The notes below the pieces were generated by a model. It did not search any database. It saw nothing but the letters and a program-made list of their open reading frames with translations, and was not told the DNA's origin. DNA of 64,000 nt from NCBI GenBank assembly GCA_037953745.1, contig JBAKBP010004408.1:1-64000 (forward strand), written 5' to 3'. This document shows, one piece after another, positions 44,301 to 55,335 of the stretch (within the stretch, counting starts at the first letter, position 1; each line of letters starts with the position of its first letter). The translations under genes and the position numbers were made by a program. This stretch comes from Lithodes maja (lineage: Eukaryota > Arthropoda > Malacostraca > Decapoda > Lithodidae).

Positions 44301-45680
44301 ATCAATCCTGATCTTTCAGAGTCCCAGAAAGCTGATCTCGAGGCCATACTGGATCTGTTTCCAGATGTTGTATCAGCTATCCCAGGTAGAACAGAGTCTG
44401 CAGTGCATCGTATCAGACTAACTTCTCCGGTACCAGTCCGTAAGAAACCTTACCCTATGCCTAAGCATCTCCAGAAAGTATTTGATGAGGAGGTTCAAAG
44501 AATGCTGGATCTTGGAGTTATAGAGCCTTCAGACTCGCCATACTGTTCACCTGTTGTGCTGGTGAAGAGTAATGATTCTTACAGGTTGTGTATTGATTTT
44601 AGGGCTTTGAATGACATAACAGTGTTCGATGCAGAGCCTATGCCCCACAGAGATGATTACCTTACTGAATTTGTTGATGACAAGTATATCTCTGAATTAG
44701 ATATGAATAAGGGTTACTGGCAAATTCCCTTGGACCTCGATTCAAAGATATGTACTGCGTTTGCTACAACGCAAGGATTAATGCAATTCACTCGTATGCC
44801 CTTTGGTTTAAAGACTGCTTGTGCAACTTTCATTAAGCTGATGAGGAAGGTTACTAGGGATCTAGAGAATACTGCCTGCTATTTCGACAACCTTGTGATT
44901 CATAGCAAAGACTGGGATTCTCACCTTAAACACTTGACTAATGCGCTTGATAGATTTAGAGAGCATGGGTTAACCGTAGGATCAAAGAAGTGTTTCTTGG
45001 GGTTTCCATCCATCAAGTATCTTGGCTATTCTTTGGGAGAGAATAAGTTGTCACCCCTTGGGGTTAGAGTGAATGCCATTCAAGAGTTAACCTTACCTGC
45101 TACTAAGTCACAACTGCGATCCTTCATGGGTACTATGAACTTCTATAGGCAGTTTGTTCCCAATTTTGCAGATCTTGCTAGTCCTTTAACAGATATGCTT
45201 AGGAAAGGATGTCCTAATAAACTGCAATGGACACTTGAGATGGAGGAAAGGTTCCGTTCCCTGAAGAAAACTCTGGTTAACCAGCCTATTCTGAGGCTAC
45301 CTAACTTAGAAAAGACCTTTTATCTCAGGACTGATGCCAGCGGTGAAGGTCTGGGAGCTGCCCTTCTGCAGGAGGCTGATGGAGTGCTGATGCCTGTCTG
45401 CTATGCGAGTCGTAAGCTATTAGACAGGGAAAAAAATTATTCAGCTATTGAGCGTGAGGGTTTAGCTGTGGTGTGGAGTATAGAACACTTCCGTAAGTAT
45501 TTGTATGGTACAAAGTTCATCCTGCAAACTGATCATCAGCCACTGACCTATATTAAAAACATGCAGAATTCTAACAACAGGTTAATGAGGTGGGCCCTGG
45601 TTCTTCAGTCCTATGCCTTCAGAGTGGAGTACATAAAGGGTAAGGATAATGTCTTTGCAGACCTTCTTAGCAGATCCTAG
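41397..45680 (+). CDS. Gag-Pol polyprotein, copy 2 (1427 aa), integrase before RT
   Basis: Nearly identical to the 1449-aa polyprotein upstream. It is shorter by 22 residues because the Arg/Glu repeat tract near residue 60 has fewer units (66 bp). Single-residue differences include V to G beside the first integrase Asp (DIVGP versus DIGGP), I to N in VPxDS, and G to E before KTFYLRTD. Landmarks: knuckle at about 320, protease DTC at 377-379, integrase D641/D701/E737, RT D1102 and YFDN at 1162-1165, RNase H D1313. The unusual DTC and YFDN are therefore shared and not private errors. The frame is fully open, suggesting a recent event. Whether the RT is active with YFDN cannot be judged from sequence. 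Confidence 0.92.
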   Translation: MSGISDILKEAKSLGVTGEDAIFKLISLADERDERAAKRDREKEEREREREREERARESEERARESERAQEREEKARAHELSLAKLKISDQNRAGIIPDTNPSRTVGDSGKARIPPFSDGDDIDSYLLRFEKVAKFYGWRETDYPLHLGTLLRGKALKVYVSLPPDVADDYEALKKALLQAFQVDAHTYRKLFRSMKAQGDEPYVQFLARLEQVFGRWLVLSDVEKTYEQLHDFVIKDQFLASCTPDLRVFLNERGAKTNTDVAKAADLHRNAHYTRKGNPKSSLPRTEDRKGSKYYDKVEKSSDTGESKTYSHRPRIKCFICGGDHVKAQCPHRRIGDSGKVAKVNFVFDSRLKLPGTIIDPCGMVGDRKVEVTLDTCCSTVIVHPKFISGKVPSETKCTVYDFLGKPHTFPTMDVIIKSKFFSGKVNAVIAPIRFTDVLLGTVPGVSVPPFIVGDKEADGGAEVAAVTTRAGAKREVGKSHRPLATNTDFNVDPGAFLKAQAECKTLKPLWQNAEAEKKISHRGRAVRYEVIDKLLYRVCLESKSLEEIGNKQLVVPKVYRNKVLHLAHDGLLAGHFSHRKTAGKVYQKFFWPGAGADIERFCRSCEVCQKFTHKGRVKPVPLSKMPVVSEPFSKVAIDIGGPIVPRSKRGHKYILTLIDCATRFPEAVPLRDIDTVTVAESLVEIFARVGIPKEILSDNGSQFKSGLMSEINKLLSVKAVHSSPYHAQSNGCIERLNGTLKSMLKKTCSDHPEDWDRYIPAVLFAYREVPNDSLKFSPFELLYGRNVRGPLSILHELWANKLLDEEIRNSYHHVLDLRNRLEKSAELAVTHSEASSDQYKMYFDRKCKPRKLKVGDEVLLLLPTNNNKLLMQWKGPYAVLQVKNNVDYVIDVRGKSRLYHINMLKRFYRRQKDDDNVAVVSHAIVSSPEFFCNAVATGIVEANDDENVDYSSIPLCNLGRNSDININPDLSESQKADLEAILDLFPDVVSAIPGRTESAVHRIRLTSPVPVRKKPYPMPKHLQKVFDEEVQRMLDLGVIEPSDSPYCSPVVLVKSNDSYRLCIDFRALNDITVFDAEPMPHRDDYLTEFVDDKYISELDMNKGYWQIPLDLDSKICTAFATTQGLMQFTRMPFGLKTACATFIKLMRKVTRDLENTACYFDNLVIHSKDWDSHLKHLTNALDRFREHGLTVGSKKCFLGFPSIKYLGYSLGENKLSPLGVRVNAIQELTLPATKSQLRSFMGTMNFYRQFVPNFADLASPLTDMLRKGCPNKLQWTLEMEERFRSLKKTLVNQPILRLPNLEKTFYLRTDASGEGLGAALLQEADGVLMPVCYASRKLLDREKNYSAIEREGLAVVWSIEHFRKYLYGTKFILQTDHQPLTYIKNMQNSNNRLMRWALVLQSYAFRVEYIKGKDNVFADLLSRS

Positions 45681-45750
45681 GTCATGATTCACATCCCATC
45701 AGAGGAATACTTAAATACCTGATTTTGTCTATATTCCGTGTAATATAGTT

Positions 45751-45760
45751 GGTGAGGGGG
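45751..45760 (+). promoter_or_regulatory. Polypurine tract, copy 2
   Basis: GGTGAGGGGG, three bases upstream of LTR 3, identical to copy 1. Confidence 0.65.
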
Positions 45761-45763
45761 TAT

Positions 45764-47313
45764 TGTCAGGGATATTGTGTCGTATTGCTTTGATAGGTGT
45801 GAATAATCTGGTTAGGCTGTCTGATCATAGATGGCGTCGTTCATGAGAGCGAGTGTTGTGTGTGTGTGTGTGTATGCGTTGGTGAGTTTCAATTTTGGAT
45901 TCGATGCTTTACGAGACTATGTGATACTGTACAGGTATGCGTGCTAGTGTAGATTGATTCATTTGAGTTTCAGATGGTTTGTTAGTGTAAGTGATAGTTG
46001 TATAATTCAATTCTTATTTTCTTTGAGGTGGGTGTTCGGGGTATCGAATATTGATTCAGTGTGTGTTTTGACTTTTATGAATTATTGAGAGGTGATTTGG
46101 TAGAGGACTTAATTCAGTCAGTCAGTACATTCCCAGCACACAAGGATTACAGTCTCTTCAGCTACTAGTGAGTGTTGGTGCTACATATAGTGAATTGCTT
46201 AAGAGTGAAGTATTAGTGATGGTGTCTGACAGTGATGATTTTCTTCTGTGATTGTATTTGTCAGTATCATAATACTTTACGTCTTTACGGTGTCATTTCC
46301 TAAGTGTTTTCTTTCTTTGCTTCCTAGCGGTGTAGCGTGTGTGTGCTGGGGGTCTGCCACCAGAGCTCTTACTTATGAATTTTGACCAGGATCTTGCCCA
46401 TGATATATGCCAAGAATCTAACCTTAGTCCGATCCTGATGTGGCCGTTTCGGTCTACCTGGTGCTTTGACCGAGCGGACTCATCCGTGAACGAGTGTGGG
46501 CTGGTTCTGTTTGGTCTAAGGCGAGTGTAGGACTTGGATGAGGGAGAGCGTTGGTTACACTTCGAGCCCTGCAGCTGTTGACGGGTCCAGGATCGGCATA
46601 CAAGTACTGTGTGGTGACGCCAGGTTGCCTTGTGGGAGCCCTCGCGTATAGTTCTCGGGGCTGTACTGCAGTTTCTCAGCCTGTGTGCGCCCGGACAGCC
46701 AGGAGTTCAAGTCAACCAGTGAAGAGGAGGGGGACTTCTATATTCATCATTTCCTTGCATTCCCTCTGGAGACCTATGCCGTATTAGCCTACCTTAGGAC
46801 AGCCAGGAGTTCAAGTCAACCAGTGAAGAGGAGGGGGACTTCTATATTCATCATTACTTTTCATTCCTTTTTGAGACCTTAGCAGTAATGGTCTACTTTG
46901 GAACCCTCTAGTAGTCTACTTAAAGTTGTCATTAAAAGTTGTCATTCAAGTTGTCATTCATGTGTCATTCAAGTTGTCATTCATGTAGTCATACTTATTT
47001 GAAAGTTAATTAATTGACCACAAACTAATTAGCCCTAAGATATTCACCACTGCACCCTTCTTTATAATGCGAATGTCTTTTAGTGTGAATTTGGGTGAAT
47101 GGTGTGAATGTATGTAAAATAATGTTATGGGTTTCTTTTTTCATTATTTGTAATATATATATTTTATAATATACTTTTGAGGTTATGTATTTTCTATCAC
47201 TAATCCTTATCTTATGTAGGCTAAGAGAATGAGTTGTTAATTTATCGAGTGTATATCAAGTTACTCTGAAATCACGTAACCTACCTAGAATATCATAAGT
47301 GATTTCCTTGACA
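45764..47313 (+). repeat. LTR 3 (1,550 bp, contains the intron-like segment)
   Basis: Ends CTTGACA at 47313 and is followed directly by a CR1-like LINE fragment, not by a PBS. It carries the 160-bp segment and the 104-bp duplication. Its length equals LTR 1 plus exactly 264 bp. Confidence 0.9.
46168..46327 (+). other. Candidate LTR intron, LTR 3
   Basis: Same 160-bp GTGAGT...CCTAG segment, same borders and same orientation as at 40068-40227. Confidence 0.75.
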
Positions 47314-47591
47314 GACTGCAAGGATTCATTGAATAGCAATGTCAGTGGTTTGGAGAGCTCATCCTTAGCTTACTTTAGAACTCTAGGTGAGATTGTATCA
47401 GGTCCAGGCGTTTTATTTACCTTGAGTTTATCTAAACAATTCAATACTTCTCTCTCTGTAACGGTGATATTGCTTAGAACATCTGAATTATCAATCTGAA
47501 TCGGCGATGGTGTAGGGATATCACTGAGGTCTTCGGTTGTAAAAACTGATGCAAAGAAGGTATTGAGGGCATTACTCATTTGTACTTCGTC
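47314..47591 (-). pseudogene. Internal CR1-like LINE ORF2 fragment
   Basis: These 278 bp match 28987-29264 without indels and with only a few substitutions. On the minus strand they encode DEVQMSNALNTFFASVFTT ... LDKLKVNKTPGPDTI, the segment between endonuclease and RT. Both ends are abrupt: the left abuts LTR 3, the right abuts the 18-bp array. The fragment has neither the LINE 3' tail nor a target duplication, so it arrived by rearrangement or was left over from deletion. Confidence 0.9.
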
Positions 47592-50500
47592 AAAATCCTC
47601 CTTCGAGGAAGGAGATAATGGGAAGCAATGAGATAATGGGAAGCAATAAGAGAATGGGAAGCAAAGAGAGAAGGGGGAGCAAAGAGAGAATGGGGAAGAA
47701 GAAGAGAATGGAGAGGAAGGAGATAATGGGAAGCAATGAGAGAATGGGAAGCAATGAGAGAATGGGAAGCAAAGTGAGAATGAGGAGGAAGGGGAGAATG
47801 GGGAGCAAGGAGATAATGGGGAGGAAGGAGATAATGGAGAGCAAGGAGAAAATGGGGAGGAAGGAGAGACTGGGAAGGAAGGCAAGAATAGGAAGCAATG
47901 AGAGATTGGGACGCAATGAGTGAATGGAAAGTAATGAGAGATTGAGAAGCAATGAGGGAATTGGAAGCAATGAGAGAATGGGAAACAATGCGAGCATGGG
48001 AAGCAATGAGGGAATGAGGAGGAATGAGAGATTGGGAAGCAATGTGAGAATGGGAAGCAAGGAGAGAATGGGGAGGAAGGAGAGAATGGGAAGCCATAAG
48101 AGAATGAGAAGCAATGAGAGAATGGGAAGTAATGAGAAAATGGGAAGCAAGGAGAGAATGGGACGCAATGAGAGAATGGGAAGCAATGAGAGAATGGGGA
48201 TGAAGGAGATAATGGGAAGCAGTAAGAGAATGGGGAGCAAGGAGAGAATGGGGAGGAAGGAGATAATAGGAAGCAATGAGAGAATGAGCAGCAATGAGAG
48301 AATTGGAAGCAATGAGAGAATGGGAAGCAATGAGATAATGGGAATCAATGAGAGACTGAGAAGCAATGAGAGAAAGGGCAGGAAGGAGAGAATGGGAAGC
48401 AATGAGGGAATGGGAAGCAAGGAGAGAATGGGAAGCATGGAGAGAATGGGAAGCAATGAGAGAATGAGAAGCAATGAAAGAATGGGATAAGGGGGAGGAA
48501 GGAGAGAATGGGAAGCAAGAGGAAAATGGGGAGGAAGGAGAGACTGGGAAGGAAGGCAAGAATGGGAAGCAATGAGAGAATGGGAAGCAATGAGTGAATG
48601 GGACCCAATGAGAGAATGAGAAGCAATGAGGGAATTGGAAGCAATGAGAGAATGGGAAGCAATGCGAGAATGGGAAGCAATGAGAGAATGAGGAGGAATG
48701 AGAGATTGGGAAGCAATGTGAGAATGGGAAGCAAGGAGAGACTGAGAAGCAATGAGAGAAAGGGCAGGAAGGAGAGAATGGGAAGCAATGAGAGAATGGG
48801 AAGCAAGGAGAGAATGGGAAGCATGGAGAGAATGGGAAGCAATGAGAGAATGAGAAGCAATGAAAGAATGGGAAGCAAGGAGAGAATGGGAAGCAAGGAG
48901 ATAATGGGAAGCAAGCAGAGAATGGGAAGCAATGAGAGAATGAGAAGCAATGAGAGAATGGGAAGCAAGGAGAGAATGGGAAGCAATGAGAGAATGAGAA
49001 GCAATGATAGAATGGGGAGCAATGGGATAATGGGGAACAGTGAGAGAATGTGAAGCAATGAGCGAATGGGAAGCAATGAGGGAATGGGAATCAATGAGAG
49101 AATAGGAAGCAATGAGAGAATGGGAATCAATGAAAGAATGGGAAGCAATGAGAGAATGGGAAGCAATGAGAGAATGGGAAGCAATGAGAGAATGGGAAGC
49201 AAGGAGAGAATGGGGAGGAAGGAGATAATGGGAAGCAATGCGATAATTGGAAGCAATGTGAGAATGTGGAGCAATGAAAGAATGGGAAGCAATGAGAGAA
49301 TGGGAAGCAATGAAAAAATGGAAAGCAAGGAGATAATGGGAAGCAAGGAGGGAATGGGAAGCAAGGAGAAAATGGGAACCAATGAGAGAAGATGAAGCAA
49401 ATGGGAGAATGGGAAGCAATGAGAGAATGGGAAGCAATGAGAAAATGAAAAGCAAGGAGATAATGGGAAGCAAGGAGGGAATGGGAAGCAAGGAGAAAAT
49501 GGGAAGCAATGAGAGAAGATGAAGCAAATGGGAGAATGGGAAGCAATGAGAGAATGGGAAGCAAGGAGAGAATGGGAAGCATGGAGAGAATGGGAAGCAA
49601 TGAGAGAATGAGAAGCAATGAAAGAATGGGAAGCAAGGAGATAATGGGAAGCAAGGCGAGAATGGGAAGCAAGGAGAGAATGGGAAGCAAGGAGAGAACG
49701 GGAAGCAAGGAGAGAATGGGAAGCAATGAGAGAATGAGAAGCAATGAGAGAATGGGGAGCAATGAGACAATGGGAAACAATGAGAGAATGGGACGCAATG
49801 AGAGAATGGGAAGCAATGAGAGAATGGGAAGCAATGAGAGAATGGGAAGCAATGAGTGAATGGGAAGCAATGAGAGAATGGGAAGTAAGGAGAGAATGGG
49901 AAGCAATGCGAGAATGGGAAGCAATGAGAGAATGGGAAGCAGTGAGAGAATGGGAAGCAAGGAGAGAATGGAGATGAAGGAGATAATGGAAAGCAATGAG
50001 AGAATGGGAAGCAAGGAGAGAATGGGGAGGAAGGAGAGAATGGGAAGGAATGAGATAATGGGAAGCAATGAGATAATGGGAAGCAATGAGAGAGTGGGAA
50101 GCAATGAGAGAAAGGGCAGGAAGGAGAGAATGGGAAGCAAGGAGAGAATGGGAAGCAATGAGAGAATGGGAAGCAAGGAGAGAATGGGAAGCAATGAGAG
50201 AATGGGAAGCAATGAGAGAATGGGAAGCAGTGAGAGAATGGGAAGCAAGGAGAGAATGGGACGCAATGAGATAATGGGAAGCAATGAGAGAATGGAGATG
50301 AAGGAGATAATGGAAAGCAATGAGAGAATGGGAAGCAAGGAGAGAATGGGGAGGAAGGAGAGAATGGGAAGCAATGAGATAATGGGAAGCAATGAGATAA
50401 TGGGAAGCAAGGAGAGAATGGGAAGCAAGGAGAAAATGGGGAGCAATGAGCGAATGGGAAGGAAGGCTAGAAGGGGGAGCAAGGACAGAATGGGGAGGAA

Positions 50501-51421
50501 GGAGATAATGGGGAGGAAGGAGAGAATGGGACGCAATGAGAGAATGGGAAGCAATGAGAGAATGGAGATGAAGGAGATAATGGAAAGCAATGAGAGAATG
50601 GGAAGCAAGGAGAGAATGGGGAGGAAGGAGAGAATGGGAAGCAATGAGATAATGGGAAGCAATGAGATAAGGCAAAGCAATGAGAGAGTGGGAAGCAATG
50701 AGAGAAAGGGCAGGAAGGAGAGAATGGGAAGCAAGGAGAGAATGGGAAGCAATGAGAGAATGGGAAGTAATGAGAGAGTGAGAAGCAAGGAGAGAATGGG
50801 AAGCAATGAGAGAATGAGAAGCAATGAGAGAATGGGGAAAAATGAGGTAATGGGAAACAATGAGAGAATGGGAAGCAATGAGAGAATGGGAAGCAATGAG
50901 AGAATGGGAAGCAATGAGAGAATGGGAAGAAATGAGAGAATGGGAAGCAATGAGAGAATGGGGAGTAAGGAGAGAATGGGAAGCAATGAGAGAATGGGAA
51001 GCAATGAGAGAATGGGAAGCAGTGAGAGAATGGGAAGCAAGGAGAGAATTGGACGTAATGATAGAATGGGAAGCAATGAGAGAATGGAGATGAAGGAGAT
51101 AATGGAAAGCAATGAGAGAATGGGAAGCAAGGAGAGAATGGGGAGGAAGGAGAGAATGGGAAGCAATGAGATAATGGGAAGCAATGATATAATGGGAAGC
51201 AATGATAGAAAGGGAAACAATGAGAAAAAGGGAAGCAATGAGAGAATTGGACGTAATGATAGAATGGGAAGCAATGAGAGAATGGAGATGAAGGAGATAA
51301 TGGAAAGCAATGAGAGAATGGGAAGCAAGGAGAGAATGGGAAGCAATGAGATAATGGGAAGCAATGCTATAATGGGAAGCAATGATAGAAAGGGAAACAA
51401 TGAGAAAAAGGGAAGCAATGA

Positions 51422-52785
51422 GAGATGGGAACCAGTGTGAGAATGGGAAGCAAGGAGAGAATGGGAAGCAATGAGAGAATGGGAAGCAATGAAAGAATGG
51501 GGAGGAATGAGATAATGGGAAGCAATGAGGGAATGGGAAGCAAGGTGAGATTGGGGAGGAAGGAGAGAATGGGAAGCAATGAGAGAATGGGAAGCAGTGA
51601 GACAATGGGAGGCAAGGAGAGAATGGAGATGAAGGAGATAATGGAAAGCAATGAGAGAATGGGAAGCAAGGAGAGAATGGGGAGGAAGGAGAGAATGGGA
51701 AGCAATGAGATAATGGGAAGCAATGAGATAATGGGAAGCAATGAGAGAGTGGGAAGCAATGAGAGAAAGGGCAGGAAGGAGAGAATGGGAAGCAAGGAGA
51801 GAATGGGAGGCAATGAGAGAATGGGAAGCAAGGAGAGAATGGGAAGCAATGAGAGAATGGGAAGCAATGAGAGAATGGGAAGCAGTGAGAGAATGGGAAG
51901 CAAGGAGAAAATGGGGAGCAATGAGAGAATGGGAAGGAAGGCTAAAAGGGGGAGCAAGGACAGAATGGGGAGGAAGGAGATAATGGGGAGGAAGGAGAGA
52001 ATGGGAAGCAATGAAAAGATGGGAAGCAATGAGAAAATGGGAAGCAATATGAAAATGGGAAGCAATGAGAGAATGGGAAGCAATGAGAATGGGAAACAAT
52101 GAGAGAATGAGAAGCAAGGAGAGAATGGGAAGCAATGAGAGAATGGGAAGGAATGGGAGAATTGGAAGTAATAAGAGAATGGGAGGCAATGAGAAATGGG
52201 AAGCAATTAGAGAATGGGAAGCAAGTAGAGAATGGGAAGCAATGAGATAATGGGAAGCAATGATAGAAAGGGAAACAATGAGAAAAAGGGAAGCAATGAG
52301 AGATGGGAACCAGTGTGAGAATGGGAAGCAAGGAGAGAATGGGAAGCAATGAGAGAATGGGAAGCAATGAGTAAATGGGGAGGAATGAGATAATGGGAAG
52401 CAATGAGGGAATGGGAAGCAAGGTGAGATTGGGGAGGAAGGAGAGAATGGGAAGCAATGAGAGAATGGGAAGCAATGAGATGATGGGAAGCAAGGAGAGA
52501 ATGGGAAGCAAGGAGAAAATGGGGAGGTATGATAGAATGGGAAGGAGGGAGAGAATGGGAAGCAATGAGAGGATGAGAAGCAATGAGATAATTGGAAGCA
52601 ATGGGAGAATGGGAAGCAATGACAGAATGGGAAGCAATGAGAAAATGGGAAGCAATGAGAGAACGATAAGCAATGAGAGAATGGGAAGCAATGAGATAAT
52701 GGGAAGTAATGAGAGAATGGGAAGCAATGAGAGAATGGGAAGCAATGAGAGAAAGGGAAGCAATGAGAGATGGGAAGCAATGTGA
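51422..52785 (+). repeat. Higher-order block, copy 1 (offset 2,550 bp)
   Basis: Variant-unit order here matches 53972-55335 at a constant offset of 2,550 bp. Both marker pairs (51422/53972 and 52300/54850) give the same offset. Confidence 0.85.
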
Positions 52786-53971
52786 GAATGGGAAGCAAGG
52801 AGAGAATGGGGAGGAAGGAGAGAATGGGAAGCAATGAGATAATGGGAAGCAATGAGATAATGGGAAGCAAGGAGAGAATGGGGAGGAAGGAGAGAATGGG
52901 AAGCAATGAGATAATGGGAAGCAATGAGATAATGGGAAGCAAGGAGAGAATGGGAAGCAAGGAGAAAATGGGGAGCAATGAGCGAATGGGAAGGAAGGCT
53001 AGAAGGGGGAGCAAGGACAGAATGGGGAGGAAGGAGATAATGGGGAGGAAGGAGAGAATGGGATGCAATGAGAGAATGGGAAGCAATGAGAGAATGGAGA
53101 TGAAGGAGATAATGGAAAGCAATGAGAGAATGGGAAGCAAGGAGAGAATGGGGAGGAAGGAGAGAATGGGAAGCAATGAGATAATGGGAAGCAATGAGAT
53201 AATGGGAAGCAATGAGAGAGTGGGAAGCAATGAGAGAAAGGGCAGGAAGGAGAGAATGGGAAGCAAGGAGAGAATGGGAAGCAATGAGAGAATGGGAAGT
53301 AATGAGAGAGTGAGAAGCAAGGAGAGAATGGGAAGCAATGAGAGAATGAGAAGCAATGAGAGAATGGGGAAAAATGAGGTAATGGGAAACAATGAGAGAA
53401 TGGGAAGCAATGAGAGAATGGGAAGCAATGAGAGAATGGGAAGCAATGAGAGAATGGGAAGCAATGAGAGAATGGGAAGCAATGAGAGAATAGGGAGTAA
53501 GGAGAGAATGGGAAGCAATGAGAGAATGGGAAGCAATGAGAGAATGGGAAGCAGTGAGAGAATGGGAAGCAAGGAGAGAATTGGACGTAATGATAGAATG
53601 GGAAGCAATGAGAGAATGGAGATGAAGGAGATAATGGAAAGCAATGAGAGAATGGGAAGCAAGGAGAGAATGGGGAGGATGGAGAGAATGGGAAGCAATG
53701 AGATAATGGGAAGCAATGATATAATGGGAAGCAATGATAGAAAGGGAAACAATGAGAAAAAGGGAAGCAATGAGAGAATTGGACGTAATGATAGAATGGG
53801 AAGCAATGAGAGAATGGAGATGAAGGAGATAATGGAAAGCAATGAGAGAATGGGAAGCAAGGAGAGAATGGGGAGGAAGAAGAGAATGGGAAGCAATGAG
53901 ATAATGGGAAGCAATGATATAATGGGAAGCAATGATAGAAAGGGAAACAATGAGAAAAAGGGAAGCAATGA

Positions 53972-55335
53972 GAGATGGGAACCAGTGTGAGAATGGGAAG
54001 CAAGGAGAGAATGGGAAGCAATGAGAGAATGGGAAGCAATGAGAGAATGGGGAGGAATGAGATAATGGGAAGCAATGAGGGAATGGGAAGCAAGGTGAGA
54101 TTGGGGAGGAAGGAGAGAATGGGAAGCAATGAGAGAATGGGAAGCAGTGAGACAATGGGAGGCAAGGAGAGAATGGAGATGAAGGAGATAATGGAAAGCA
54201 ATGAGAGAATGGGAAGCAAGGAGAGAATGGGGAGGAAGGAGAGAATGGGAAGCAATGAGATAATGGGAAGCAATGAGATAATGGGAAGCAATGAGAGAGT
54301 GGGAAGCAATGAGAGAAAGGGCAGGAAGGAGAGAATGGGAAGCAAGGAGAGAATGGGAAGCAATGAGAGAATGGGAAGCAAGGAGAGAATGGGAAGCAAT
54401 GAGAGAATGGGAAGCAATGAGAGAATGGGAAGCAGTGAGAGAATGGGAAGCAAGGAGAAAATGGGGAGCAATGAGAGAATGGGAAGGAAGGCTAAAAGGG
54501 GGAGCAAGGACAGAATGCGGAGGAAGGAGATAATGGGGAGGAAGGAGAGAATGGGAAGCAATGAAAAGATGGGAAGCAATGAGAAAATGGGAAGCAATAT
54601 GAGAATGGGAAGCAATGAGAGAATGGGAAGCAATGAGAATGGGAAACAATGAGAGAATGAGAAGCAAGGAGAGAATGGGAAGCAATGAGAGAATGGGAAG
54701 GAATGGGAGAATTGGAAGTAATAAGAGAATGGGAGGCAATGAGAAATGGGAAGCAATTAGAGAATGGGAAGCAAGTAGAGAATGGGAAGCAATGAGATAA
54801 TGGGAAGCAATGATAGAAAGGGAAACAATGAGAAAAAGGGAAACAATGAGAGATGGGAACCAGTGTGAGAATGGGAAGCAAGGAGAGAATGGGAAGCAAT
54901 GAGAGAATGGGAAGCAATGAGTGAATGGGGAGGAATGAGATAATGGGAAGCAATGAGGGAATGGGAAGCAAGGTGAGATTGGGGAGGAAGGAGAGAATGG
55001 GAAGCAATGAGAGAATGGGAAGCAATGAGATGATGGGAAGCAAGGAGAAAATGGGAAGCAAGGAGAAAATGGGGAGGTATGATAGAATGGGAAGGAGGGA
55101 GAGAATGGGAAGCAATGAGAGGATGAGAAGCAATGAGATAATTGGAAGCAATGGGAGAATGGGAAGCAATGAAAGAATGGGAAGCTATGAGAAAATGGGA
55201 AGCAATGAGAGAACGATAAGCAATGAGAGAATGGGAAGCAATGAGATAATGGGAAGTAATGAGAGAATGGGAAGCAATGAGAGAATGGGAAGCAATGAGA
55301 GAAAGGGAAGCAATGAGAGATGGGAAGCAATGTGA
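53972..55335 (+). repeat. Higher-order block, copy 2 (offset 2,550 bp)
   Basis: Partner of 51422-52785 with only scattered single-base differences (for example one CGGAGG for GGGAGG near 54517). Confidence 0.85.

Larger units (their letters stand above)
33758..47313 (+). mobile_element. Tandem LTR-body-LTR-body-LTR array of a Gmr1-like Ty3/gypsy element
   Basis: Three LTRs (33758-35043, 39660-41213, 45764-47313) separate two nearly identical internal regions, each with PBS, one gag-pol ORF and a polypurine tract. Every LTR begins TGTCAGGGATA and ends TTTCCTTGACA, imperfect inverted ends. The outermost flanking bases (CTGGG before, GACTG after) are not a matching target duplication, so the array is unlikely to be one simple insertion. 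LTR-LTR recombination or insertion of a concatemer is plausible. Confidence 0.9.

Noticed and set aside
47370..47885. A 171-codon minus-strand frame that looks like a fusion of a Ser/Pro/Phe repeat protein to a LINE segment
   Set aside because: Chance read-through from the satellite into the CR1-like fragment. Both parts are accounted for separately.
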